Source of the DNA: JASSUD01 sp031963405 | Lineage (GTDB): Bacteria > Pseudomonadota > Gammaproteobacteria > Burkholderiales > Burkholderiaceae | Direction: 5' to 3' | Length of the DNA: 64,000 bases | Assembly (NCBI GenBank): GCA_031963405.1 | Contig: JASSUJ010000001.1 | Location: forward strand, 2,380,063 to 2,444,062 | Shown: piece after piece, positions 8,591-17,822 of the stretch | How the letters are laid out: every line of letters starts with the position of its first letter | Position numbering within the stretch: position 1 is the first letter of the stretch | Position numbers and translations under genes: made by a program | The notes under the pieces: generated by a model | The model's database searches: none | What the model was told of the DNA's origin: nothing | Seen by the model: only the letters and a program-made list of their open reading frames with translations

Positions 8591-9526
8591 TTAAGCAAGT
8601 ATTGCTATATGGGGAACGGCGGATAATCCAAAAGCTTTCGTAGCGTTTTTTAATGCTTCTTCGGCTTCTTTTTTTGCTTGCCCGAATATTTTTTCGCCAG
8701 CTTTATTAGAAAATTGGAGCCAGCGAGTTTGGGGTATAGATGCGCTAATGTCAGAAGCGCGCCGATGTTGTGTCGGTTGTTTGTTCGGTGTTGCCTGTCT
8801 GTCCTCAGGCCTATAAGCATAGCGCCAAAGAGGTTTGGATTGAGATACTTCAGTGGTAGAAGCGCGTCGCCGTTGTGTTGATTGTTTGTTCGGCATTGCC
8901 TGTCTGTCCTCAGGCCTATAAGCATAGCGCCAAAGAGGTTTGGATTGAGATACTTCCGTGGTAGAAGCGCGTCGCCATTGTGTTGATTGTTTGTTCGGCG
9001 TTGCCTGTCTGTCATCTAGCCTATAAGCGCAGCGCCAAAGAGGTTTGGGTTGAGATACTTCCGTGGTAGAAGCGCGCCGCCGTTGTGTTGATTGTTTATT
9101 CGGCGTTGCCTGTCTGTCATCTAGCCTATAAGCATAGCGCCAAAGAGGTTTAGATTGAGATGCTTCAGTCGTAGAAGCGCGCCGCCGTTGCGTCGGTTGT
9201 TTATTCAGCGTTGCCTGTTTGTCAGCTGGGCTGGAAGCTTGAGACGAAAGCGCTTTAGGTTGAGATGCGATGAGGTCATAAGAGCGCTGCCGTTGTATCG
9301 GTTGTTTACTCGACGTCGCAGGTATATCGAAACTTTCTATTTCTTGTCGATAGTACTTATCTTTTCCATCAATCCTATACTCACAAAATTCCCAGGCAAT
9401 AGTAAGCTTTTTAGAAGCAGGTTTCTCTGAAGAAGTGTTTGTTACAGACGGAGTGGGGAGTTCACTAAGATCGGTGAAGGCAGTATATCGGCGGACAAAC
9501 TGGGGAGGGACGGCTGAGACTGACAT
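8591..9526 (-). CDS. Repeat protein with five RRAS motifs, function unknown
   Basis: 311 residues with no family I recognise. Three parts are visible. The N-terminal part (1-100) contains TIAWEF and is shared with the next gene. The centre (102-263) has four full and one partial 35-residue tandem repeats. Residues 264-311, an alanine- and lysine-rich helix ending IAILA, are again shared. Every repeat keeps Arg-Arg-Ala-Ser (Ser118, 153, 188, 223, 258), the consensus for phosphorylation by eukaryotic cAMP-dependent protein kinase, and a KPLWRYAYR segment. No signal peptide, membrane segment or Shine-Dalgarno sequence is seen. A secreted effector modified by host kinases is one reading; a rapidly evolving non-functional protein is another. 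Confidence 0.7.
   Translation of the reverse strand: MSVSAVPPQFVRRYTAFTDLSELPTPSVTNTSSEKPASKKLTIAWEFCEYRIDGKDKYYRQEIESFDIPATSSKQPIQRQRSYDLIASQPKALSSQASSPADKQATLNKQPTQRRRASTTEASQSKPLWRYAYRLDDRQATPNKQSTQRRRASTTEVSQPKPLWRCAYRLDDRQATPNKQSTQWRRASTTEVSQSKPLWRYAYRPEDRQAMPNKQSTQRRRASTTEVSQSKPLWRYAYRPEDRQATPNKQPTQHRRASDISASIPQTRWLQFSNKAGEKIFGQAKKEAEEALKNATKAFGLSAVPHIAILA
8738..9223 (-). repeat. 105-bp coding tandem repeat, 4.6 copies
   Basis: Four complete 105-bp units plus a partial fifth, nearly identical at the DNA level (for example TTGATTGTTTGTTCGGC recurs in successive units). The unit length is a multiple of three, so copy number can change without breaking the frame. Confidence 0.85.
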
Positions 9527-9777
9527 AGAATTTGCGTGCTAAGAATAAGAGGGTGTAAGGTTCGAGCAAGAATGGTTTACTTGTCTTGGTTGCTGTGCTG
9601 GCGGCTTGGTTCAATTGACAAGCGTGTCTTCATTTCATGCAAATGAAATTAGGAGCGAGGCGTGCAATCATACAAGCCCTTACCCTGGCTCTTAAATTGG
9701 AATTTTCTTATTTTGGCAAGCGCATTTTTTTGTAAAAAATGCGCGGTGAGAGATTAAGTAACGAAGCTTCTTCGCTC

Positions 9778-10350
9778 TTAAGCAAGTATTGCTATGGGAA
9801 GGGCAGAGGAATCTAATGGCTTAGGCCAGCTATATAACCCCAAAGCTTTCATAGCTGCATTTAATGCTTCTTCAGCGTTTTTTTCGGCTTTCCCGAATAT
9901 TTCTGCGTCAGCTTCATTAGAAGAGTGGAGCCAGCGAGTGTTTGGGGTAGATGCGCTAATGTCAGGTTTATTAGAGGTTTGGGGCCAGCGAGTTTTGGAT
10001 TTAGATGCGGCGTCAATGCCATACGAGCGCTGCCGTCGTGTCGGTTGTCCTTGCGCAGTTGTAATGGTAGGTACAGTGATAGGTGCGACTATAGGTACAG
10101 TGAGGGATGAAGCTATAGATGAGGTTATAGGTACGGATATAGTGAATTTTTCTGTCTCGCGTTTATAGCACTTACCCTTACCTTTTTCCTCGTCTGTATC
10201 CTTATAAAACTCCCAGTGAATAATAACCTCTTGAAGAGTAGATTGTTCTGAAGCAGTATTGGTTACAGAGGAAGCGCATAGTTCTCTGCCAAGCGTCCCG
10301 AAGGAAGGGTAGGGGCGGTCAGGGGGGCGGGGAATGACTGAGAATGACAT
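9778..10350 (-). CDS. Paralogue of the repeat protein, without repeat expansion
   Basis: 190 residues, unrecognised. It matches the gene at 8591-9526 at both ends: the N-terminus (SVTNTASEQ, then HWEF, then a Lys/Tyr/Glu-rich strand) and the C-terminus (NTRWLHSSNEADAEIFGKAE, ending IAILA). It has a single RRQRS where the other gene has the amplified RRAS repeats, and a Thr/Ile/Val-Pro-rich stretch at residues 70-95. About 200 bases upstream of the start are also closely similar in both copies, so the pair arose by a tandem duplication of about 1.2 kb, after which the repeat array grew in one copy. No Shine-Dalgarno sequence precedes the ATG in either copy. Confidence 0.65.
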   Translation of the reverse strand: MSFSVIPRPPDRPYPSFGTLGRELCASSVTNTASEQSTLQEVIIHWEFYKDTDEEKGKGKCYKRETEKFTISVPITSSIASSLTVPIVAPITVPTITTAQGQPTRRQRSYGIDAASKSKTRWPQTSNKPDISASTPNTRWLHSSNEADAEIFGKAEKNAEEALNAAMKALGLYSWPKPLDSSALPIAILA

Positions 10351-11410
10351 AGAATTTGCGTACTAAGAATAAGAGAGTGTAAGTTTTGAGCAAGAATGGT
10401 TTACTTGTCTTTATTGCTGTGCTGGTTGCTTGGTTGAATTGGCAAGCGTGTCTTCATTTCATGTAAATGAAATTGAGAAAGAGACAACTATCATACAAGC
10501 TTCTTTCCCGTCTCTTAAATGGGAATTCTCTTATTTTGGCAATAGCATTTCTTTGTAAGAAAAAATGCGCGGTGAGGGATTAAATAACGTAGTGAATAAG
10601 AGAGATTCGGACGACGAGCTATCACCGTTCAATTCCAATGTCCTATCTGCTGTGTTATTGCTCACTACTTACAAATGCAGATTGTCACGGCTCAACTAAA
10701 GCTCGCTAACCCGCAAACGTGAGTCGCTATGCAATTGGAGGCGTCTTATCTAGAGCGCATTAGCGTCCTCCAAGAGAAAACGACATCATCAAAAGAGCTG
10801 CCTAGCTAGGTGGTGGCATATGATGCTCGTCGCTTTGGCGTTAAGGTTGGCTTTGTTTGTGTGTAAAGTGCGTTGTAATTTTCTTACATTAATAAAAATT
10901 ATTTATTGCTGATTGCAGCTAGCACAGCAGATTGAATGTATGTGTTATCTATAAAAATAAATATGATAGGCATTGTAAATTCAATATAGGTAAATCCCAT
11001 CCTTTCCACCGCTAGAGCAGAGTCTGATGCTTTTAGCATCATCTATCGTTTGCCTGTTTTACTGTGTAATTCTCCTTTTTTCCACAAATTTTTCATTCGT
11101 CGCACTAAGTTATTTATCTAAGGTTTTAATACGATTTTTAAAGGGTGCTGGAGCTGAGTATTGACACAGTTTTTTTCGCTTCTAGAATGTCTTACCTTAT
11201 CTAGTCACAGCATTTATGATGCATCTTCAATATGATTTAGAGATAAATAATTAAGGTTGTGTGTTTTAAAGGCAATTCGTCGATCATTACTGTTGTTAAC
11301 GCTCAAACCAGTCTAGAAAATCTTGCACTGCTTTTTACAGCTATTCTTTAGAAATGCATAGGCAGATTTTTTTGTTGCGGTACGCAGAGCACAATCTTTC
11401 ATCATCAATT
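10351..11410. other. About 1 kb of non-coding or decayed sequence
   Basis: The first 220 bases duplicate the region upstream of the 8591-9526 gene (AGCAAGAATGGTTTACTTGTC is present in both, here given in 20-base form AGCAAGAATGGTTTACTTGT). Near 10610-10680 is a weak trace of the integrase fragment. A 26-codon open stretch beginning at about 10730 (MQLEASYLERISVLQ) looks like the tail of a lost gene. The rest, to the glycosyltransferase, is AT-rich and shows no gene. Confidence 0.45.
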
Positions 11411-12211
11411 ATGACCATACCTCGTCACCTTTCTGTCATTGTCGCGACCTACAATAGGCCTGATGCTTTGCAGGCTGTCATTGAAGGGCTATTGGCTCAA
11501 ACTGACAGAAATTTTGAAATTATTATTGCTGATGACGGCTCTTCAAGCGAAACTCGATTACTTATTGAGTCTTTTGCCCAGCAATCTGAAATAGCAATAC
11601 ATCATGTTTGGCAGCCTGATGAAGGTTTTCAGCTTGCTGCCATCCGCAATAAAGGTATAGCAGCCTCAACTGGCGATTATTTGGTTTTTCTAGATGGAGA
11701 TTGTGTGCCGCAGCGAGATTTTGTTGCGCAGCATCGTCGGCTGGCGGAAAAGGGCTACCTTGTTACGGGCAGCCGGATTTTGCTCGAACGCGACTTCACT
11801 TATAAAGTTTTGTCAGTGAAAACAAAAATCCACGAAATTTCACGTCTTGATTGGTTTCTCAGCCGTATTCGGCATAAGGTAAATAAATTTCTACCGCTAC
11901 TGAAAATTCCTGTTGGGCCAATCAGAAAAATTAAATCTCATTCTTTGCGTGGTATCAAAGGCTGCAATTTAGCCGTCTGGCGTGATGACTGTCAGCGCAT
12001 CCATGGTTTTGATGCAGACTTTATTGGTTGGGGACATGAAGATCGTGATTTCGTGACTCGCTTATATCAAGCAGGGTTAAAACGTAAACGCGGATTTTTT
12101 ACCACTGAAGTATTTCATCTCTGGCATCAACAGGCAGATCGTCAGGCTGAGGCTGAGAACCTGCAGAGGGTGGAAAACAAGGTTCAGTTTTTAAAATCTA
12201 TTCACCTGTAA
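11411..12211 (+). CDS. Family 2 glycosyltransferase
   Basis: 266 residues with a GT-A fold. The N-terminus LSVIVATYNRPDAL is the nucleotide-sugar strand, followed by IIADDGSSS, and the metal-binding DxD region is FLDGDCVPQ. The C-terminal acceptor-side motif is GWGHEDRDFVTRLYQAG, which places it near the chondroitin-synthase-like GT2 subgroup (galactosyltransferase-type C-terminus). It probably adds a sugar to lipopolysaccharide or another surface glycan; donor and acceptor cannot be told from sequence. I prefer the ATG at 11411 because homologous proteins begin just before this strand; an ATG at 11354 would add 19 residues. Neither has a strong ribosome site. It stands alone, with no other glycan genes nearby. 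Confidence 0.88.
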   Translation: MTIPRHLSVIVATYNRPDALQAVIEGLLAQTDRNFEIIIADDGSSSETRLLIESFAQQSEIAIHHVWQPDEGFQLAAIRNKGIAASTGDYLVFLDGDCVPQRDFVAQHRRLAEKGYLVTGSRILLERDFTYKVLSVKTKIHEISRLDWFLSRIRHKVNKFLPLLKIPVGPIRKIKSHSLRGIKGCNLAVWRDDCQRIHGFDADFIGWGHEDRDFVTRLYQAGLKRKRGFFTTEVFHLWHQQADRQAEAENLQRVENKVQFLKSIHL

Positions 12212-12768
12212 TATCTGGCGGCTGCGAGGCAGCCCCAACGATATCTAAAATCATAGGCAAGGCACAGGCAGCTGTGCTGCGCGCAACTGATAAATGCCAC
12301 TTCAGTACGCTTAGCTTTGAAATTCTGTGTATCAATTTTGCACTCCGCCTCTTGCCAGGTTCGCCCTGAGGCTTGGAGTCGACATCATTAGAAATAAGTC
12401 TACTCAATCCCATTCCATCAATATTCCAAAGGCCGTGATCTGAATTCGCTTGAAGTTCGGCATCCGTGTGTAAGTCTATTTAAGTAAAGGTCCCTGCAGA
12501 GCGCGCCTTCACTGCTTGGCGACCTTTGTGGCATTGCTGAAATGAGTGCTACTTATTTCTTACTTCATTGCATTTGTCTTAAGCAAGATTGGTGCATCCT
12601 TCCATTTTTTATATATAATAATTCTCATTAACTTTTGATATCTATTATCATCTTGGGTAGGGTGATTTCTTAGTTAACGCGCATCAATTTGTATCGATGC
12701 GGTGAAATTCGCCATTCCTCTTATTCCGTATTCATTACTCAACTCTCAAATTTTTTAAAGGATTGCTG
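12212..12768. other. Non-coding spacer before the outer-membrane protein gene
   Basis: No credible gene. The last 150 bases are AT-rich and hold the Fur-like site listed separately and a probable promoter. Confidence 0.45.
12616..12634. promoter_or_regulatory. Possible Fur box
   Basis: AATAATTCTCATTAAC resembles the ferric-uptake-regulator operator (GATAATGATAATCATTATC) in its 3' half. It lies about 140 bases upstream of the outer-membrane protein start. This rests on a pattern match only. Confidence 0.25.
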
Positions 12769-13530
12769 ATGTTTCCCATAAGCCGTGCATTATTGGCTCG
12801 TGTTTCTACGTTTGCTTTGTTTGCTTTTTTAGCTACGCAATCAGCCGTGTCCGTGGCCGGTGCATTAACCACTGACGATACGGATATGCTAGGTAAGGAT
12901 AAATGGCAGTTCGAGTTGAGCACCGAATTCTCAACTTTCGTCACCAGTCGTGAGAATGTTTGGACGCCCGAATTAAGTTATGGACTGAGCGATTCGGTAT
13001 ATATCTTTATCAATTTTCCTTCTCAGCATTTAAGACCTGATGGAGAGCCATCGGCGCGCGGGATTAATGACCCTTCATTTAATTTAAAGTGGCGTTTTTA
13101 TGAAAGGGGTGGCTTGTCATTTGCCTTCGCACCTTCTATCACCGCGCCATTGGCTAATGAGGAAGAGGGCTTAGGTAATGGTCGTGCGACTTACCGTGCG
13201 ATTGGTTTAATGCAGTATGAAACCGGTGCGTTTACTTGGCTGCTTAATGCGGGTTATATCCGCAATAACAATGTCAACGGCGATCGTCGCAATCTTTGGA
13301 GCGCATCGGCAGGTATGTACTATCAGTTGAATCCGCAGACAAAGCTTGGATTTGATTATGGCTATAACAGCAATAATGACCCAAATATCACGCAGCTTGA
13401 GCACTTTGCTGGGATTGGCGCGGTTTATAGCCCGAACGATCAGTTAGATTTTACCTTGGGTTATAAGCGTGGCTTCAATCGAGATTCGCTTGACCATTCT
13501 TGGATAACTAGCGTTGTTGTCCACTTCTAA
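12769..13530 (+). CDS. Outer-membrane beta-barrel protein of the phenol_MetA_deg / transporter type
   Basis: 253 residues. A signal peptide covers about residues 1-30 (hydrophobic FALFAFLATQ, cleavage near VAGA). The mature part is made of alternating amphipathic strands and ends in a typical barrel terminus, SVVVHF, with a C-terminal aromatic residue. The pattern (early WQFELSTEFST, middle GRATYRAIGLMQY, late LDFTLGYKRGFN) resembles the small outer-membrane barrels grouped as putative MetA-pathway or transporter proteins. The substrate is unknown. The ATG at 12769 is preceded by AAAGGA; a TTG two codons earlier is less likely. A perfect hairpin repeat lies directly after the stop and probably terminates the transcript. 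Confidence 0.8.
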   Translation: MFPISRALLARVSTFALFAFLATQSAVSVAGALTTDDTDMLGKDKWQFELSTEFSTFVTSRENVWTPELSYGLSDSVYIFINFPSQHLRPDGEPSARGINDPSFNLKWRFYERGGLSFAFAPSITAPLANEEEGLGNGRATYRAIGLMQYETGAFTWLLNAGYIRNNNVNGDRRNLWSASAGMYYQLNPQTKLGFDYGYNSNNDPNITQLEHFAGIGAVYSPNDQLDFTLGYKRGFNRDSLDHSWITSVVVHF

Positions 13531-13538
13531 TATCTAAG

Positions 13539-13595
13539 GAAGGTCTGCATAACTCTGTGGCGGCACCACGCCTCCTCCGAGTTATGCAGACCTTC
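13539..13595. repeat. Hairpin repeat with GAAGGTCTGCATAACTC arms
   Basis: GAAGGTCTGCATAACTC (13539-13555) and its exact complement (13579-13595) flank a short core, TGTGGCGGCACCACGCCTCC. It lies between two convergent genes and could terminate both. This is a short copy of the dispersed family. Confidence 0.85.
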
Positions 13596-13627
13596 TTCTC
13601 TCTTCGTTTATTCAGCGCTTTTCCCTT

Positions 13628-15661
13628 CTATATTTTCTCTCTTTGCACAACAAGAGTTGCCGCTTCGTGTAGGCGCTTGCTAAGCCCAGAATGGCGCTGC
13701 GCAGAATTTGTTGCTGCATACGTCAAAATAGCCGGTGCTCCAACCAGCATAACTTGGTTACGGGCTCGTGTTACTGCTGTATAGAGGAGGGCACGTGTCA
13801 ATGTGCGCGTTGGCGTAGCGGGTAGCACTAGTGCCGCGCAAGCAAATTCAGAGCCCTGAGATTTATGCACAGTCATTGCAAAGGCAGTTTCATGCGGTGG
13901 TAATGTGGCCGGAGAAAACCAGCGCCAACCTCCCTGCGGGGTGGGAAAGACAATACGCAAAGCATCTTTGCCATAAGGTAGCGCAATGCCAATATCGCCA
14001 TTGAAAAGTTCCAACGCGTAGTCATTGCGCATAATCATCACAGGTCGGCCAACAAACCAGGTATCGCCTGGGTGAGACGTATGGAAAGCCGCTGGATAAA
14101 CTCGATTAATAGCTTGACGTATCGACAAGGTAAGTAGGGCATTCAGCTTATCCACGCCACGTAGCCCATCGCGCATTGCAGCTAGCACGCGATAGCGGTT
14201 AAGCGCTGCAAAAAGTGGTGTGCAATCCAATGCTTCACCGCTTTCAGAAACATGGCGTAAAGCTTGGGTAAGCGCTTTTATATAAGGCGCGAAGCCAGCC
14301 GCAAGCTGCGTTAGCGTGTGCTCGGATAAGGCTGCCTCAGTATCCTCAAGGAGCACGACTTCGGCTGTGGGGTCATCCGCCTGAACGGTAAGTGTTGCCA
14401 GCATTTCCGCGGGTAACCCTGCATTAATTGCGCGAGATAAGCGCCCAATCGCTGAGTCAGCAGCAAATCGGTAATTGCGCTCCAGCCAAATGACACTATT
14501 GGCCAGCGGCTCAAAGTTTGGTTTGTGCTTAGCTTGAAGGCTAGCCATTGAATCGGATGCATTAGGTAAAGCGGCAGTCAGTCGCTTTTTATCAAGCTTA
14601 AGTGCGGTGTTTAATTGATCTAGATATGGCTCAGTCCAGCTAGGTTGTGCGCTCAATTCGGCGAAAACTGCACCCGCTTCAACCGCAGATAATTGATTTT
14701 TATCCCCTAATAAAATGAGCTTGGTGGTTGGCGCTAAAGCCTCGATAAGCTGTACAGCAAGGGTGATATCAAGCATTGATGCTTCATCCACAATCACCAC
14801 ATCGTAAGGTAGCGAGGCTGCACTGGCATGGCGTAAGCCGCTGCGAAGATGGGGGTTGCCAAGTAGTCGATGTAGGGTAGAGGCTGTGCGTGGCAGGCGC
14901 GCCGCGAGGGCGGTAGGTAAATGGTGCGCGTTAAGTGCGAGTGCTTGCGCCATTCGTTGCGCAGCGCGCCCAGTTGGCGCTGCAAGCGCAATACGCAAGG
15001 TAGGCTCAGCCTCAAGCAAACATGCCAACATGCCTACTACCGTCGTTGTTTTTCCGGTGCCGGGCCCACCACTGATGATAGTGAGCGAATTAGATAAAGC
15101 TAGGGCGGTGGCAACTTGCTGTATATCGATTTCTTCTTTACCAAGCGGCGCTTTAAAGTAGCGAGCGAGCCGCTCATGTAAAGGAGCTGTTTCAAGCGTT
15201 CCGGTTTTTTCTCTGTCAGTCGCTCGGCTTATTGCTGGGGAAAACAAATCAGCTGCTGTGGCTTGCGCCGCATCAGAACGTCTAACAAGCGCTTGGGCTA
15301 AGCGTCGTTCATAGGCATAGTAGCGAGCTAAATACAGCCTGTCTTCTGCATCGAGCACAAGTGGTAGTAGCTCGGCATTATCTGCGCGACCATCACACAC
15401 CACACCGCTTGCCAATAAGCTGGCGCGTATATTAGGTAGTGCCTGATTAAGCTGTGTGGCAAGGGGAGCGAGCGGTACGCATACATGCCCATGGCTAGTG
15501 GCGCGACTGATTTCTGCAGCTATCTGTCCCACTAACTCGGCACTCGTTGTTGAGGCCCCTAGATGCTGGGCTAAGGTATTGATGCGCTGCGCAAAACCTA
15601 GCGCGAGAGCAGCCTCGGTTTCTTCAACGCTATTCAGACGGGGATGTAAGAATTTATCCAC
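13628..15661 (-). CDS. recD: Exodeoxyribonuclease V alpha subunit RecD
   Basis: 677 residues of a superfamily 1B helicase. Walker A is GGPGTGKT (198-205), the DEAS Walker B box follows, and the C-terminal motifs VHKSQGSEF and TAVTRAR are intact. The N-terminal domain is the RecB-interacting part. In RecBCD this subunit is the fast 5'-3' motor that processes double-strand ends for repair and degrades foreign linear DNA. It is usually the last gene after recC and recB, but the next gene upstream here is amn in the opposite direction, so recB and recC must lie elsewhere or be lost. Apart from this isolation the gene looks functional. Confidence 0.92.
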   Translation of the reverse strand: MDKFLHPRLNSVEETEAALALGFAQRINTLAQHLGASTTSAELVGQIAAEISRATSHGHVCVPLAPLATQLNQALPNIRASLLASGVVCDGRADNAELLPLVLDAEDRLYLARYYAYERRLAQALVRRSDAAQATAADLFSPAISRATDREKTGTLETAPLHERLARYFKAPLGKEEIDIQQVATALALSNSLTIISGGPGTGKTTTVVGMLACLLEAEPTLRIALAAPTGRAAQRMAQALALNAHHLPTALAARLPRTASTLHRLLGNPHLRSGLRHASAASLPYDVVIVDEASMLDITLAVQLIEALAPTTKLILLGDKNQLSAVEAGAVFAELSAQPSWTEPYLDQLNTALKLDKKRLTAALPNASDSMASLQAKHKPNFEPLANSVIWLERNYRFAADSAIGRLSRAINAGLPAEMLATLTVQADDPTAEVVLLEDTEAALSEHTLTQLAAGFAPYIKALTQALRHVSESGEALDCTPLFAALNRYRVLAAMRDGLRGVDKLNALLTLSIRQAINRVYPAAFHTSHPGDTWFVGRPVMIMRNDYALELFNGDIGIALPYGKDALRIVFPTPQGGWRWFSPATLPPHETAFAMTVHKSQGSEFACAALVLPATPTRTLTRALLYTAVTRARNQVMLVGAPAILTYAATNSAQRHSGLSKRLHEAATLVVQREKI

Positions 15662-15739
15662 AAATTCGCTTAAGAGTGTTTAGCTGAGCAAGAGCATGTA
15701 TAAACTAGAGCATATAGAACTCTTTGAATGAATGTTTAA

Positions 15740-15857
15740 AAGGAACCTCTGCATAACCCCTGTAGCGGCGTCATGCCGACTGCATTTGCCTATTTCTTGT
15801 ACTAATGTACTGGCAGCAAAGGCATTCCTTGCTACAGGGGTTATGCAGAGGTTCCTT
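15740..15857. repeat. Full-length dispersed hairpin element, 27-bp perfect arms
   Basis: The arms at 15740-15766 and 15831-15857 are exact complements over 27 bases (AAGGAACCTCTGCATAACCC and so on). The core carries GGCGTCATGCC, then GTACTGGCAGCAAAGGCATT, then CCTTGC. I use it as the reference copy of the family. Confidence 0.9.
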
Positions 15858-15860
15858 AGC

Positions 15861-15925
15861 TAAGGAAGCGCTGAATAAATCCAGCTGTTCCCGGCTTATT
15901 GTCTACATTATTCAACATTTCCTTA
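15861..15925. repeat. Hairpin repeat with TAAGGAAGCGCTGAATAA arms
   Basis: The left arm 15861-15878 pairs with 15908-15925 at 16 of 18 positions. It directly follows the previous element. The arm type is the one seen perfectly at 46303-46401. Confidence 0.75.
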
Positions 15926-16040
15926 AGGAAGTTTTGCCTAGTCCGGAGGCTATGTTATGTCTCCCTTTTTTACATTAGGCACTATGACGTTGACTGCTGA
16001 CTAAGCGCAAAAGAATACGTTCGCTAACTTAATCTAAACC

Positions 16041-17549
16041 ATGAATGTGCCACTTACTTCCGAATTGATTGAAGATCCAAAGCAAGCCCTTGAACGTTTA
16101 TCCGCGCTTTATGAAGCTAGCACAGCTACCCTGCGCGCAGCCTTTGCGCGCTATCGACGGGGCGAGCCTTTAATGACGCGTGTGCGTGCTTGCTATCCAT
16201 TCGTGCGGGTTCGCACACAAACTAGTACACGTATTGATTCGCATCAATCGTATGGATTTGTATCAGGGCCAGGGGTTTTTGAAACTACTGTAACGCGTCC
16301 TGATTTGTTTAGTCACTATTATGGTGAGCAGCTCCATCTTTTGATGCGTAATCATCGTATTGCGATTGAGGTTGGCCTGTCGGCGCAACCGATTCCACTG
16401 CATTTCGCTTTTCCTGAAGGTATCCATGTAGAAGGGGAGCTGAGTCCAGAGCAATTGAATCAATTGCGCGAGCTGTTTGATGTGCCTGATCTGGCCGTGC
16501 TGGATGATCGTATTGTCAACGGTACCTATGAACCCTTGCCCGGCGAGCCACGGCCGCTTGCTTTGTTTACTGCGCCACGGGTGGATTTTTCTTTGCACCG
16601 CTTAAAACATTACACAGCTACCTCCCCCCTTCATTTTCAAAAGCATGTGCTGTACACGAATTATCAGTTTTACATCGATGAATTCGTGGCTTATTGCCAT
16701 CAGTTAATGACGTATACCGATGATCCGACAGAGCGTGCTTATCGCAGCCAATATGTCGCTTTCGTTGAGCCAGGGGATGTGGTAACGGTGAATGCCAATT
16801 TGGGTGAGGGTGCTCAGCAGAATGCAAATAACGATGAGAAGGCTGTGCCTGCACGCTTACCGCAAATGCCGGCCTATCACCTAAAGCGAGCCGATGGCAG
16901 CGGTATCACTATGTTAAATATTGGAGTCGGGCCATCAAACGCAAAAACGATTACTGACCATATCGCTGTTTTACGCCCCCATGCCTGGATTATGCTGGGT
17001 CATTGTGCCGGTCTGCGTAATACGCAACGACTGGGTGATTATGTGCTGGCGCATGGCTATGTGCGTGAAGATCATGTGCTCGATGCTGATTTACCGCTGT
17101 GGGTGCCGGTGCCTGCATTAGCCGAAGTTCAGCTGGCATTGGAGAGCGCAGTTGCTGAAGTGACTCAACTTGAAGGACAGGATTTAAAGCGAGTCATGCG
17201 CACCGGCACAGTGGCAAGCGTCGATAACCGCAATTGGGAGCTGCGCGACTATCTAGAGCCCGTGCGACGCTTCTCACAGAGCCGTGCCATTGCGCTTGAT
17301 ATGGAAAGTGCCACGATTGCAGCCAACGGCTTCCGCTTTCGCGTTCCCTATGGCACGCTCTTATGCGTATCTGATAAGCCATTGCACGGCGCACTCAAAC
17401 TCTTTGGCATGGCAGATCAATTTTATCGAACCCAGGTCAAGCAGCATTTGCGCATTGGCATGCGCGCCATGGAATTGCTACGCGAAAGTGGGCCCGACCG
17501 CCTCCATAGCCGCAAACTGAGAAGCTTTGCCGAAGTTGCATTTCAGTAG
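16041..17549 (+). CDS. amn: AMP nucleosidase
   Basis: 502 residues. The N-terminal domain (about 1-180) is specific to AMP nucleosidases, and the C-terminal half is a purine-nucleoside-phosphorylase fold with GHCAGLRNTQRLGDYVLAHG and the ribose-binding DMESATIAANG. It cleaves AMP to adenine and ribose 5-phosphate and helps set adenylate levels, typically under phosphate control. The length is normal for the family. No clear Shine-Dalgarno sequence precedes the ATG, but the N-terminus aligns with the family at this point. A strong terminator follows, so it is probably a single-gene unit. In a host-dependent cell it may serve purine salvage; that is inference. Confidence 0.94.
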   Translation: MNVPLTSELIEDPKQALERLSALYEASTATLRAAFARYRRGEPLMTRVRACYPFVRVRTQTSTRIDSHQSYGFVSGPGVFETTVTRPDLFSHYYGEQLHLLMRNHRIAIEVGLSAQPIPLHFAFPEGIHVEGELSPEQLNQLRELFDVPDLAVLDDRIVNGTYEPLPGEPRPLALFTAPRVDFSLHRLKHYTATSPLHFQKHVLYTNYQFYIDEFVAYCHQLMTYTDDPTERAYRSQYVAFVEPGDVVTVNANLGEGAQQNANNDEKAVPARLPQMPAYHLKRADGSGITMLNIGVGPSNAKTITDHIAVLRPHAWIMLGHCAGLRNTQRLGDYVLAHGYVREDHVLDADLPLWVPVPALAEVQLALESAVAEVTQLEGQDLKRVMRTGTVASVDNRNWELRDYLEPVRRFSQSRAIALDMESATIAANGFRFRVPYGTLLCVSDKPLHGALKLFGMADQFYRTQVKQHLRIGMRAMELLRESGPDRLHSRKLRSFAEVAFQ

Positions 17550-17560
17550 CCTCAACCATC

Positions 17561-17595
17561 TAACACAGCCCCTTCTTGTAAAAGGGGGCTGTGTT
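17561..17595 (+). terminator. Rho-independent terminator after amn
   Basis: TAACACAGCCCCTT pairs with AGGGGGCTGTGTTA across a short loop (CTTGTAAA). It begins 12 bases after the amn stop. Confidence 0.85.
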
Positions 17596-17822
17596 ATGTC
17601 TATCTTTCTAAGCTCAATTAGTATTTCTTAGCGAAGGTCTGCAGATGCGGCCCTCGGCTTATGCCCCTTCTTTCGTCCCCTTTTGCCGTTTCTAAAAGAA
17701 GTCTAATGCGGGCTCACTACTAGTTTGGTGTAGTGAGGTTGCGAAATTCCTAGGTACGGGCAAAGTACACGCCGGTTTTTGTGCCTCTACTCACCAATAA
17801 GGGGGCCGCTAAAAATAGACGC

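Noticed and set aside
8101..10700. CRISPR array suggested by the regular 105-bp repeats
   Set aside because: The repeats are contiguous without spacers, keep one reading frame and encode protein.
12198..12413. 71-codon open frame on the minus strand after the glycosyltransferase
   Set aside because: It has no Shine-Dalgarno sequence or protein-like composition and overlaps the end of a real gene.
15811..15834. Sigma-54 promoter within the repeat core (TGGCA...TTGC)
   Set aside because: TGGC and TTGC start 18 bases apart; the -24/-12 elements need 11. The match is chance within the core.
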